Of a stretch of 64,000 bases of DNA, positions 32,482-39,998 are shown one piece after another. The DNA lies in assembly GCA_963728985.1 (NCBI GenBank), contig CAVSME010000006.1, positions 372,001-436,000 of the forward strand. Direction: 5' to 3'. The first letter of the stretch is position 1. Every line of letters begins with the position of its first letter. The notes beneath the pieces were generated by a model. That model was not told where the DNA came from. It was given only the letters and a program-made list of their open reading frames with translations, and ran no database searches. Position numbers and translations under genes: made by a program. Source of the DNA: DASXAI01 sp963728985 (GTDB taxonomy: Bacteria; Actinomycetota; Acidimicrobiia; Acidimicrobiales; Ilumatobacteraceae).

Positions 32482-33687
32482 CTAGGCGGCGGCCGCCATG
32501 ATGTGGCCGATGTGATCCGGATCGAAGAACTCGACCGGCGACACCGTGCCGGCGATGATGCTCACGAAGGCGTCCATCGCCGCCTGGTTGCCGTGAACGG
32601 CGCTGAGCAGTTGCTGCATCTCGGGTGGCGGGCCCTCGAGGGTGGCCAACTGCGTGGTGAACTCGTAGATCGGGAGCGCATGGGCGTCGCGCGCCTGCTG
32701 GTGCGCGTTCATCGTCGGCGCGAAGGCGTGACCGTGTTCGAACACGGCGCTCAGCGCGGCGGTGACCCGCTCGGCATCGAGGAAGCTGTCGCTGATCCCC
32801 TGCGCCGTGATGGAGTCCTTGCTGTAGCCGGCATCGCCGACGAGCACCCAGCCCGGACCATGCGGTGTGCGGAAGTAGTTCGGCGCCGCCCCGCCGGCGA
32901 ACGGCGCCTCGCGCGTCGCGTGGCGCACGCGCTGGGCGACCTCTGGCACGAGCTCGAGCGTCTTGAGGTAGTTGCCCTCGACGTCGGACTTGAACGCTCT
33001 CGATTCACTGTTCGGCCACCCGACCACGAGCAGGGTCAGGCCGTCGTTGGTCGGCATCGCCGCCCAACCCCGGTCCGGCCGGATCACGGTCTGCATCCCG
33101 TCGACCGGCAAGTCGCTCCAGTACGTGTAGCAGCTCCACTGCAGGAGCGGCTTCTCGTTGTACCGCGCCGGGCGCAGGAGCTTGGCCAGGTGCGAGTTGC
33201 GGCCGTCGGCGCCGATGACGACGCTGGCCCGCTCGTTCACGATCCGTCGACCCTCGTCGTGGCCGCGGATGCCGACCACGGTGCCGTCCTCCACGATGAG
33301 GTCGTCCACCGAGAAGCCCTCACGGATCTCGGCGCCGGCGCGATCGGCGGCGTCCACCAGGATCTTGTCGAGGACGGTCCGGCGCGGTGCGTACGCGGTC
33401 GAGATGCCGCCTTCGGGCCGAGGGGTGCCGGCGATCGTGAACGGTCCGAAGTCCAGCGCGTAGGTGTTGATCGCTGGGCATCCAGTGGCGACCACGTCGT
33501 CCAGCAGTCCCCAGCGCTGCAGGGCGGCGATGCCCGGCGCGTGGACCAGATGGGTCGACACGGTGTCGCTCGGGAAGTGCGCTCGATCCACGGCCAGCAC
33601 CCGGTAGCCCTGTCGGGCCAGCAGCATGGCCGTCGGTGCACCGGCGCAGCGGGCGCCCACCACGATGGCGTCGTAGTGCTCACGCAT
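32482..33687 (-). CDS. FAD-dependent oxidoreductase (geranylgeranyl-reductase/PHBH type)
   Basis: A 401-residue flavoprotein. DAIVVGARCAGAPTAMLLARQGYRVLAVDR is the FAD-binding fold in the GxRxAG form; PRRTVLDKILVDAA, VIGADGRNS and GWVLVGDAGYSKDSITAQGISD are the DG and GD motifs that bind FAD. These enzymes reduce or hydroxylate hydrophobic substrates. The ATG at 33687 follows a GAGGAGGA site. The LuxR regulator gene lies 69 bp upstream on the same strand. A paralogue with the same motifs is at 51300-52487. Confidence 0.87.
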   Translation of the reverse strand: MREHYDAIVVGARCAGAPTAMLLARQGYRVLAVDRAHFPSDTVSTHLVHAPGIAALQRWGLLDDVVATGCPAINTYALDFGPFTIAGTPRPEGGISTAYAPRRTVLDKILVDAADRAGAEIREGFSVDDLIVEDGTVVGIRGHDEGRRIVNERASVVIGADGRNSHLAKLLRPARYNEKPLLQWSCYTYWSDLPVDGMQTVIRPDRGWAAMPTNDGLTLLVVGWPNSESRAFKSDVEGNYLKTLELVPEVAQRVRHATREAPFAGGAAPNYFRTPHGPGWVLVGDAGYSKDSITAQGISDSFLDAERVTAALSAVFEHGHAFAPTMNAHQQARDAHALPIYEFTTQLATLEGPPPEMQQLLSAVHGNQAAMDAFVSIIAGTVSPVEFFDPDHIGHIMAAAA

Positions 33688-33749
33688 CTCTGTCCTCCTC
33701 GTTCGTCGTGGCTCCACCGTGAGGCCACGGCGCCGAAGGCGCATCGGGG

Positions 33750-33769
33750 AGGTCCCCTATTCGGGACCT
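33750..33769 (-). terminator. Hairpin across the LuxR stop codon
   Basis: AGGTCCC (33750-33756) and GGGACCT (33763-33769) are perfect 7-bp arms with a 6-nt loop containing the stop codon of the LuxR gene. No U-tract follows. It may limit transcript read-through into the FAD oxidoreductase gene. Confidence 0.4.
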
Positions 33770-35415
33770 GGTTTGCCCCGCACGGCGTACGCGGCGGCCT
33801 GCGCCCTGCTCTTCAGCCCGAGCTTGGCGAGGATGTTGCCCACGTGGTGCTCGACCGTCTTGCGGCTGATGAACAGCCGGTCGGCGATCTCCGGGTTGGA
33901 CAGGCCGTGCCCGAGCAGGTCGAGCACCTCCGCCTCGCGCTTGCTCAGCCCCGCCGGCGTGTTGGCCGTCCGGCCTCGGCCTCCGGCGGCCGTGCGCACA
34001 CCGAGCGATCGCAGCAGCGCGGCAGCGGCGTCCGCCTGGCGCGCCGCCTGCAGCCGCTCGAAGGCCTCCAGGGCGGTGCGCGCCTCGGCCATGGCCACCT
34101 CCGGCCGCTCGGTGGCGAGGACGCCGGCGAGCTCGAGGCGGGAGTGCGCCAGCTCCATCGGCATCTGCGCCCGCGCGAACCCATCCAGGGCGTCGCGCAG
34201 GCAGGCACGGGGATCGCCGGTGCCCGCGGCCAGGCACACCCGGCCTCGACCGAGCGCCGCCACGGCGACCAGGTAGTCGCTGGCGTGATCGGTGGCCAGG
34301 ATGGCGAGTTGCTCGGCGGCGGCGCTCGCCTCGTCGAGCCGGCCGCCCGCCAGGTACACGTCGACCAGCAGGCCGAGGAGGGGGACGGCGGCCGTCGTGA
34401 GCGGGTCGAACTGGCGGATGGCCCGCTCGAGGATGTCGGCGGCCACGTCCGTCTCGCCCCGGGCGAGATGGATGGCGGCCAGCGGCCGGGCCGCTTCGCG
34501 GTCGGCGTCGAGACCGGCGAGCAGCTGCTCGGCCTCTTCGAGCCGTCCCTGGCGAACGCGCAGGTCGGCCAGGCGCACCAGCGCACCATCGCGCAGGAAG
34601 CGCTGGCCCAGACCCCAGAGCCGGACGGCCTCAGTGAGGGCGGCGTCCGCCTCCGGCCAGCGCCCGGCGGCGGTGAGGATGCCCCCGTAGTGCGTGCGGC
34701 AGAAGGCCGACACGGCGGGGAGGCGCCGTCGTTCGGCGATCGCTTCGCCGATCCGGATCCACTGGTCGGCACGCGTGACGTCGCGGGCGTGCTCGCACGC
34801 CGAGAAGAGCTGGCAGAAGATCTCCTCGAGGACGCAGAAGTCGTCCACTTCGCCGCCCGCCACCGCTGCCAGTGCCTCGTCGAGGAGCACCATGCCTTCC
34901 TCGGTCCGATCGGCGTGCACCAGGCTGGCCCCCAGGTAGGCCAGGGTGGCGAACTCCAAGTCGGCATCGTCGGAGCTGCGGGCGACGGCCAAGGCCTGCC
35001 GGAAGCGCTCCTCCTTGCGGGCGCGGTCGCCCTCGAACATGCCGATGTTGAGGCTGACCCAACCGGCTTCCGATGACTGGCCGGCGCTGGCCAGGAGGGT
35101 CTGGGCCCGAGCGATCCAGCCACCCATGACGGCGCCGTCGCCGACGACGGCGCCGTACATGTAGGCGACCGTGCGGGCGACGCGGACAGCGCCGACGTGG
35201 TCGCCGGCTTCGCGATGGGCGGCGTAGGCCTGCTCCCAGCCGGCGATCGCCGCCGGGAAGTCGAGCTCCAGGTAGGACGCACGGGCGAGCGCCTCGGTGA
35301 TGTCGCCGCTCGGCGCATCGGCCCCCGCCAGCGCCAAGAGGCGGCGGGCCTCGGCGGCGTTGCCGGCCCGCAACGCGGCCCGGCCCTGCTCGACGAGCTC
35401 GGCGGCGGCGGTCAC
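33757..35415 (-). CDS. LuxR-type regulator with helical-repeat N-terminus
   Basis: A 552-residue protein. The last 65 residues are a LuxR/NarL helix-turn-helix (LSKREAEVLDLLGHGLSNPEIADRLFISRKTVEHHVGNILAKLGLKSRAQAAAYAV). The first about 450 residues are alanine-rich tetratricopeptide-like helical pairs, with no ATPase domain, so it resembles the effector half of a MalT/LAL regulator. The start is a GTG at 35415. The FAD oxidoreductase gene lies downstream and a PAS protein gene upstream on the same strand, 30 bp away; PAS and LuxR could be a sensor-effector pair. Confidence 0.85.
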   Translation of the reverse strand: MTAAAELVEQGRAALRAGNAAEARRLLALAGADAPSGDITEALARASYLELDFPAAIAGWEQAYAAHREAGDHVGAVRVARTVAYMYGAVVGDGAVMGGWIARAQTLLASAGQSSEAGWVSLNIGMFEGDRARKEERFRQALAVARSSDDADLEFATLAYLGASLVHADRTEEGMVLLDEALAAVAGGEVDDFCVLEEIFCQLFSACEHARDVTRADQWIRIGEAIAERRRLPAVSAFCRTHYGGILTAAGRWPEADAALTEAVRLWGLGQRFLRDGALVRLADLRVRQGRLEEAEQLLAGLDADREAARPLAAIHLARGETDVAADILERAIRQFDPLTTAAVPLLGLLVDVYLAGGRLDEASAAAEQLAILATDHASDYLVAVAALGRGRVCLAAGTGDPRACLRDALDGFARAQMPMELAHSRLELAGVLATERPEVAMAEARTALEAFERLQAARQADAAAALLRSLGVRTAAGGRGRTANTPAGLSKREAEVLDLLGHGLSNPEIADRLFISRKTVEHHVGNILAKLGLKSRAQAAAYAVRGKPGPE

Positions 35416-35445
35416 GGCTCGATCATCACACGCCGGCGCGCCGCC

Positions 35446-35895
35446 TCAACCCGATGTGCCGCCGGCGCGCAGGCTCTCCAGCTCGGCCCGCAGCTCGCGT
35501 CGCTGCTGCCAGCGCTCCGTCTCGTCGCGGATCACGGCGGCGATGGCTTTCACGGTCCCGTCAGGGTGGTGGAGGAGCGTGACGGTGAAGCCGATCGAGA
35601 GTGCGTGGCCGTCCTTGCTCGTCGCCGGTACCTCGAGCAGCTTCGTGCCGTACGCCGACTCGCCCGTGGCCATGACCCGGTGGTAGCCGTCCCAGTGCCG
35701 ACCGCGGAGACGTTCGGGGATGATCAGGTCCAGCGTCTGACCGGTCGCTTCCGCCGGCGTCCACCCGAACAGCCGCTCGGCGGCGTCGTTCCAGAACACG
35801 ATGGTGCCGTCGGCATCGGCGATGATCACCGCATCGGCGAACCTCCGTACGAGCTCAGCGAGCTGGGTGTCGTCGATGCTGGTGGTGTCGGTCAC
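35446..35895 (-). CDS. Single PAS-domain protein
   Basis: A 149-residue protein consisting of one PAS domain: FADAVIIADADGTIVFWNDAAERLFGWTPAEATGQTLDLIIPERLRGRHWDGYHRVM, then the PAC part LEVPATSKDGHALSIGFTVTLLHHPDGTVKAIAAVIRDETER and a short coiled tail. It has no output domain. PAS domains bind haem, flavin or small ligands; the binding residues are not diagnostic here. It sits 30 bp upstream of the LuxR gene on the same strand and may feed that regulator. Confidence 0.85.
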   Translation of the reverse strand: MTDTTSIDDTQLAELVRRFADAVIIADADGTIVFWNDAAERLFGWTPAEATGQTLDLIIPERLRGRHWDGYHRVMATGESAYGTKLLEVPATSKDGHALSIGFTVTLLHHPDGTVKAIAAVIRDETERWQQRRELRAELESLRAGGTSG

Positions 35896-35953
35896 GAACC
35901 GAGCCTGCCACCAATCTGTCGTCCCGATCCACGCATCCTGAACGGCGGGGCCG

Positions 35954-37252
35954 TCAGTTCGCCGGCCCGGCGGTCAGCGTGACCGACGAGGTGTGGGCGT
36001 CGCCGTTGGCGTCGGCCCAGGTGACGGACACGGTGTCGCCACCGTGGTGGCCCCTGAGGGCGGACTGGAGGCTGTCGGCGCCGTCGATCGTCCGGCCGTC
36101 GACCGCCGTGATGACATCACCTTCGTGGAGGCCGGCCTTCTCGGCCGGCGTGCCGTGCACGATGGCGGCGATCGTGACACCAGGCTCGGCATCGTCAGCG
36201 GCGAGCTGCACGCCGAGGAAGCCGGGCGTGCCGATCGTGACGGTGTCGGAGGGCGTCCCACTCTCGATCTGCTGGGCGACCTCGACGGCGGTGTTGATCG
36301 GGATGGCGAAGTACTCGCTGCCGCCACCGGCCGGGCCTCGACGGCGCGCCGACCCTGCGGTGTTCATGCCGATCACCTCGCCGCTGGCGTTGTAGAGGGG
36401 GCCACCGGAATCACCGGGTTGCAACCGGGCGCTCATCTGGATGAGGCCGGTGAGCTGCTCCGACTTCCCGCCGACGCCGTCGGAGGCCGTGATCGTCTGG
36501 TCGAGGGCGGTCACGGCGCCGCTCTTCACCGACGGCGCCCCGCCGACACCGCCGGCGTTGCCGACGGCGGTGACCTGGTCGCCGATCTGGACCTTGGACG
36601 AGTCACCCACCTTGGCGACCTCGAGGTCGGACGCTCCCGTCACCCGCAGCAAGGCGACGTCCGCAGTCGGATCGGTGCCGGCCACCTCCGCCTCGTACGA
36701 CTTCCCGGTCGACACGACGGTCACGGTCACGCTCGTGGCGCCGTCGATCACGTGGTTGTTGGTGAGGATCTCACCGGTGGCGCGCAGCACGATGCCGGTG
36801 CCGGCGGCGGCGGTGCCCTGGTAGGCGAAATCCGTGTTGACGTCGACGACGCCCACGTTCAAGGCGGTGGTCGATGCCGACGCCACGCCCGGGTTGCCCG
36901 ACCCACCGTCGGCGGGTGCGGTCTCGGGGGGCGATGTCGGCGCCGATGGGCGCGGCGCGCGCTGGGGGCTCTGCGGTTGCGTCGCCGGCGGCGCGGTAGC
37001 AGCGGGCGACGATGATGACGACGAATCGCGCGTTCCGACGAACGCGTAGCCGGCCACGCCGAGCAGGAGGGCCAGGGCCACGATGACCGCGGTGACCCGC
37101 CCCTTGTACTGGCGGGGCCGCCGCGGTGCGAGCGGCGCGCCAGGACCGTGGTGGTACCTGGTCGCCGGATCGGGGGGCGGCCACGCCCCGGGCATCGGGG
37201 CGTACGGGGGCGACTGGAGGTCGTCCATCGCGGGTCGGTCCGGGCTGGGCAT
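35954..37252 (-). CDS. Membrane-anchored HtrA/DegP-type serine protease with PDZ domain
   Basis: A 432-residue protein. A proline-rich cytoplasmic N-terminus leads to one membrane helix (VTAVIVALALLLGVAGYAFV), then a Ser/Pro linker outside. The trypsin-like domain has His in TNNHVID, Asp in DPTADVALL and Ser in QPGDSGGPLYN. The C-terminal PDZ domain begins GFLGVQLAADDAEPG and includes GLHEGDVITAVDG. It degrades misfolded or damaged envelope proteins. I start at the ATG 37252 behind AGGGG; 37228 is an alternative. It is divergent from the thiolase-like gene. Confidence 0.9.
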   Translation of the reverse strand: MPSPDRPAMDDLQSPPYAPMPGAWPPPDPATRYHHGPGAPLAPRRPRQYKGRVTAVIVALALLLGVAGYAFVGTRDSSSSSSPAATAPPATQPQSPQRAPRPSAPTSPPETAPADGGSGNPGVASASTTALNVGVVDVNTDFAYQGTAAAGTGIVLRATGEILTNNHVIDGATSVTVTVVSTGKSYEAEVAGTDPTADVALLRVTGASDLEVAKVGDSSKVQIGDQVTAVGNAGGVGGAPSVKSGAVTALDQTITASDGVGGKSEQLTGLIQMSARLQPGDSGGPLYNASGEVIGMNTAGSARRRGPAGGGSEYFAIPINTAVEVAQQIESGTPSDTVTIGTPGFLGVQLAADDAEPGVTIAAIVHGTPAEKAGLHEGDVITAVDGRTIDGADSLQSALRGHHGGDTVSVTWADANGDAHTSSVTLTAGPAN

Positions 37253-37313
37253 TCGACCCCTAGTCAAGCGCGACGGCCGGGGAACAGCCTGGCGGGTAGC
37301 TGAGAAACACCTG

Positions 37314-37342
37314 AGCCCGACCCCCGGCGGGGGAGGGCTTTT
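37314..37342 (+). promoter_or_regulatory. Terminator-like hairpin in the thiolase leader (attenuator candidate)
   Basis: Stem AGCCC (37314-37318)/GGGCT (37335-37339) outside and CCCCC (37321-37325)/GGGGG (37329-37333) inside, loop GGC, followed by TTTT (37339-37342). It has intrinsic-terminator form on the plus strand, but no plus-strand gene lies upstream: the gene to the left is divergent. It therefore sits in the 5' leader, 35 nt before the thiolase start. Attenuation is my inference. Confidence 0.5.
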
Positions 37343-37376
37343 GGCCGCCGACCAGGTGAGCGGTGAAGATGAGCCG

Positions 37377-38543
37377 GTGGGCGTACGAGGGTCAGTGGCC
37401 ATTGTCGGGCTCGGGATCACCGAGATGGGCAAGGTGTACGGGAAGACGGCGACGGGCTTCGCCGCCGACGCCATCGCCCTCGCTCTGGCCGACGCGGGTC
37501 TCACGAAGGCCGATGTCGACGGTCTGCTGATCCACTCCAACGCCAGCACGGAGATGAATCCGATGCTGCAGATGAGCCTGGGGTTCACCGACCTCACGCT
37601 GCTGAACGCCATGAGCGCGTTCGGCTCGACGTCGGGCGGCATGATCCACTACGCGGCGGCGGCCATCGAGGCCGGCCAGGCGAACGTGGTCGTGCTCGTC
37701 TATGCCGACGCACCCCTGCGCCCCGCCGGCTCGGCCGGTGCGTCCTACGCCCGCCCACGCGGCGCCCACGGCATGGGCGGCCTCTACGGCACCTACGGCC
37801 TCTTCGGCGCCAACCACGGCTACGCCATGGCCGCCCGCCGCCACATGGATCTCTACGGCACGACGAGCGAGCAACTGGGAGCCGTCGCCGTGGCGCAGCG
37901 GGAGTGGGCGCTCATGAACGACAAGGCCCAGATGCGCACGCCGCTCACCCTGGAGGATCACCAGGAGTCGCGCTGGATCTGCGAGCCGCTCCACCTCTAC
38001 GACTGCTGCCTCGTCTCGAACGGGGCGGTGGCCGTGGTGCTGACATCGCCCGAGCGAGCCCGGTCCCTGCGCCAGCCGCCCGTCTACGTGCTCGGCGTCG
38101 GGCAGTGCGCGCCCGGCGACAGTGGTCGCGCCGATCGCGACCCCGCGGTGCACACGGGCGCCACGGCCTCCGGCCGCCAGGCGCTCGGCACCGCCGGTGT
38201 GACGCTGGCCGACGTCGATGTCCTCGAGCTGTACGACTGCTACACGTACACGGTGCTCGTGACGCTGGAGGACTACGGCTTCTGCGGCAAGGGTGAGGGC
38301 GGCGCCTTCGTGGAGGACGGCAAGCTGGCGCCCGGCGGGTCACTGCCGTGCAACACCGGCGGCGGCCAGCTGTCGTCGTTCTACATGTGGGGCTTCACGC
38401 CGCTGTCGGAAGCCGTCCTCCAAGCCCGTGGAGGTGCCGGCGAGCGCCAGGTGCCCAAGCACGACGTCGTCCTCGTCAGCGGGAATGGTGGCATCCTCAA
38501 CTACCACTCCACGATGGTGCTGTCCCCGTGCGAGCCGTCGTGA
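37377..38543 (+). CDS. Thiolase-like (lipid-transfer/SCP-x type) protein
   Basis: A 388-residue thiolase-superfamily protein: VAIVGLGITEMGKV at the start, SNASTEMNPMLQMSLG in the middle and LELYDCYTYTVLVTLEDYGFCGKGEGG with CNTGGGQLSSFYMWGF near the end. This branch pairs with Zn-ribbon DUF35 proteins and in steroid breakdown performs retro-aldol cleavage of CoA esters. The usual Cys nucleophile region is AFGSTSGGM, so classical Claisen thiolase chemistry is doubtful. GTG 37377 is my start; 37395 is possible. Its stop overlaps the DUF35 start (38540-38543). Confidence 0.85.
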   Translation: MGVRGSVAIVGLGITEMGKVYGKTATGFAADAIALALADAGLTKADVDGLLIHSNASTEMNPMLQMSLGFTDLTLLNAMSAFGSTSGGMIHYAAAAIEAGQANVVVLVYADAPLRPAGSAGASYARPRGAHGMGGLYGTYGLFGANHGYAMAARRHMDLYGTTSEQLGAVAVAQREWALMNDKAQMRTPLTLEDHQESRWICEPLHLYDCCLVSNGAVAVVLTSPERARSLRQPPVYVLGVGQCAPGDSGRADRDPAVHTGATASGRQALGTAGVTLADVDVLELYDCYTYTVLVTLEDYGFCGKGEGGAFVEDGKLAPGGSLPCNTGGGQLSSFYMWGFTPLSEAVLQARGGAGERQVPKHDVVLVSGNGGILNYHSTMVLSPCEPS

Positions 38544-38968
38544 GCGACTTCTCGGTGGGCGACCGACCCATCCCCGAGCCCGACGAACAGAGCCAGCCCT
38601 TCTTCGACGCCACGTTGCGGGGCGAGCTCCTGCTGCAACGGTGCGGCGCCTGCGGCCGCTGGATGTGGCCGGTGAAGGCGCGCTGCATCGACTGCCTCAG
38701 CGACGACCTGCGCTGGGACAAGTCCTCGGGCCTGGGCACGCTGTACTCGTACACGCTCGTGCACCAGCTCGTACATCCGGGGTTCAAGGGCGAGATGCCC
38801 TACAACCTGGCCCTCGTGGACCTCGACGAGGGCGTGCGCACGCACAGCTCGATCGTCGGCGTGGCCAACGGTGACCTACGCATCGGCATGCGCCTGTCGG
38901 TGGTGTTCGTCCCGGCGTCGGAGCACATCGCCGTACCGATGTTCGAACCGGTGCGCGAACCTGGTTGA
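38540..38968 (+). CDS. Zn-ribbon and OB-fold protein (DUF35), thiolase partner
   Basis: A 142-residue protein. The four-cysteine zinc ribbon is CGACGRW...CIDCLSDDL (residues about 33-55) and the OB fold follows: LGTLYSYTLVHQLVHPGFKGEMPYNLALVDLDEGVRTHSSIVG. DUF35 proteins bind thiolase-like partners and complete their active sites. The GTG start lies inside the stop of the thiolase gene, so the two are translated together in equal amounts. The LigD-type polymerase gene begins 3 bp after its stop. Confidence 0.87.
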   Translation: MSDFSVGDRPIPEPDEQSQPFFDATLRGELLLQRCGACGRWMWPVKARCIDCLSDDLRWDKSSGLGTLYSYTLVHQLVHPGFKGEMPYNLALVDLDEGVRTHSSIVGVANGDLRIGMRLSVVFVPASEHIAVPMFEPVREPG

Positions 38969-38971
38969 CGC

Positions 38972-39937
38972 ATGGCGAAGGCACCGGCAACCGAGGTCCA
39001 GGTGGGGGAGCGCACTGTTCGGGTCTCCAACCCGGACCGCGTGTACTTCCCCGTCACCGGCGCCACCAAGATGGACCTTGTCGAGTACTACCTCTCCGTG
39101 GGTCCCGGCATCGTCAACACGCTGCGGGAGCGACCATGCATGCTGCACCGGTTCCCCACCGGCGTGAGCGGTGAGAAGGTCCACCAGAAGCGCGTGCCCG
39201 GCGGGGCCCCGGCGTGGCTGGAGACCGTGCGCGTCCAGTTCCCGCGCTACGGGTTGCACGCCGACGAGCTGTGCGTCACCGAGCTGGCCGAGGTGATCTG
39301 GGCCGTGCAGATGTCGACCGTGGAGTTCCATCCGTGGAACTCGCGACGCGCCGACGTGGAGAAGCCTGACGAGTGGCGGATCGACCTCGACCCCATGCCC
39401 GACTGCCCGCCAGGGACGGTGCGGCGCATCGCTCACGTCGTCCACGAGGTGCTCGACGAGCTGGGCGCCGTCGGTTGGCCGAAGACGTCCGGTGGGAAGG
39501 GGATGCACATCTACGTGCGCATCGAGCCGAGCTTCGGGTTCACCGACGTGCGCCGCGCCGCGCTGGCGTTCGCTCGTGAGGTCGAGCGGCGTGCGCCTGA
39601 TGCGGTGACGACGACGTGGTGGCGCAAGGACCGCGATCCCGCCGCTCTGTTCGTGGACTACAACCAGAATGCTCGCGACCACACGATGGCCGCCGCGTAC
39701 TCGGTGCGGGGCCGGCCCGAAGCGACGGTGTCGACGCCGATCGCGTGGGACGAGGTGGACAGCGTCGAGCCCGAGGACTGCACCATGGCCACCGTTCCCC
39801 GCCGGTTCGCCGAGCGGGGCGATCTCCATGCAGGCATCGACGAGGCCGTCTTCGCCATCGACGAGCTGTTGGAGTGGGCGGCCAGAGACGAGCGGGACGG
39901 CGCCGTCGACGCTGGTGTGCCCGACGAGGACGAGTAA
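38972..39937 (+). CDS. Stand-alone LigD-type primase-polymerase domain
   Basis: A 321-residue archaeo-eukaryotic primase-type polymerase, as in the polymerase domain of LigD. The metal-binding acids are Asp138 and Asp140 (RIDLDPMPD) and Asp229 (FVDYNQN); SGGKGMHIYVRI carries the nucleotide-binding loop. Such enzymes fill gaps during non-homologous end joining. No ligase domain, nuclease domain, or Ku gene is present in the window. It begins 3 bp after the DUF35 gene, an unexpected place for a repair enzyme. It is convergent with the maleylacetate-reductase-like gene. Confidence 0.88.
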   Translation: MAKAPATEVQVGERTVRVSNPDRVYFPVTGATKMDLVEYYLSVGPGIVNTLRERPCMLHRFPTGVSGEKVHQKRVPGGAPAWLETVRVQFPRYGLHADELCVTELAEVIWAVQMSTVEFHPWNSRRADVEKPDEWRIDLDPMPDCPPGTVRRIAHVVHEVLDELGAVGWPKTSGGKGMHIYVRIEPSFGFTDVRRAALAFAREVERRAPDAVTTTWWRKDRDPAALFVDYNQNARDHTMAAAYSVRGRPEATVSTPIAWDEVDSVEPEDCTMATVPRRFAERGDLHAGIDEAVFAIDELLEWAARDERDGAVDAGVPDEDE

Positions 39938-39967
39938 AGACATGCGGCTCAATAGGGCCGCCCGCGG

Positions 39968-39993
39968 CCAGGAGGCGAAGCCGACGCAGACTC
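39968..39993. repeat. 26-bp dispersed repeat, copy B
   Basis: Matches 15567-15592 at 24 of 26 positions (differences at the 18th and 24th bases). It lies in the 61-bp convergent gap, 5 bp from the stop codon of the minus-strand gene. An adjacent GCGGC/GCCGC pair could extend a terminator-like structure. Confidence 0.65.
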
Positions 39994-39998
39994 GTCTC

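Noticed and set aside
37290..37320. GCTGAGA and ACCTGA strings that recall the thiamine (TPP) riboswitch
   Set aside because: The spacing is too short, the outer stem and the second helix are missing, and the operon is unrelated to thiamine. I keep only the hairpin as an attenuator candidate.
38972..39937. A complete bacterial NHEJ locus
   Set aside because: No Ku gene and no ligase domain occur within 64 kb.
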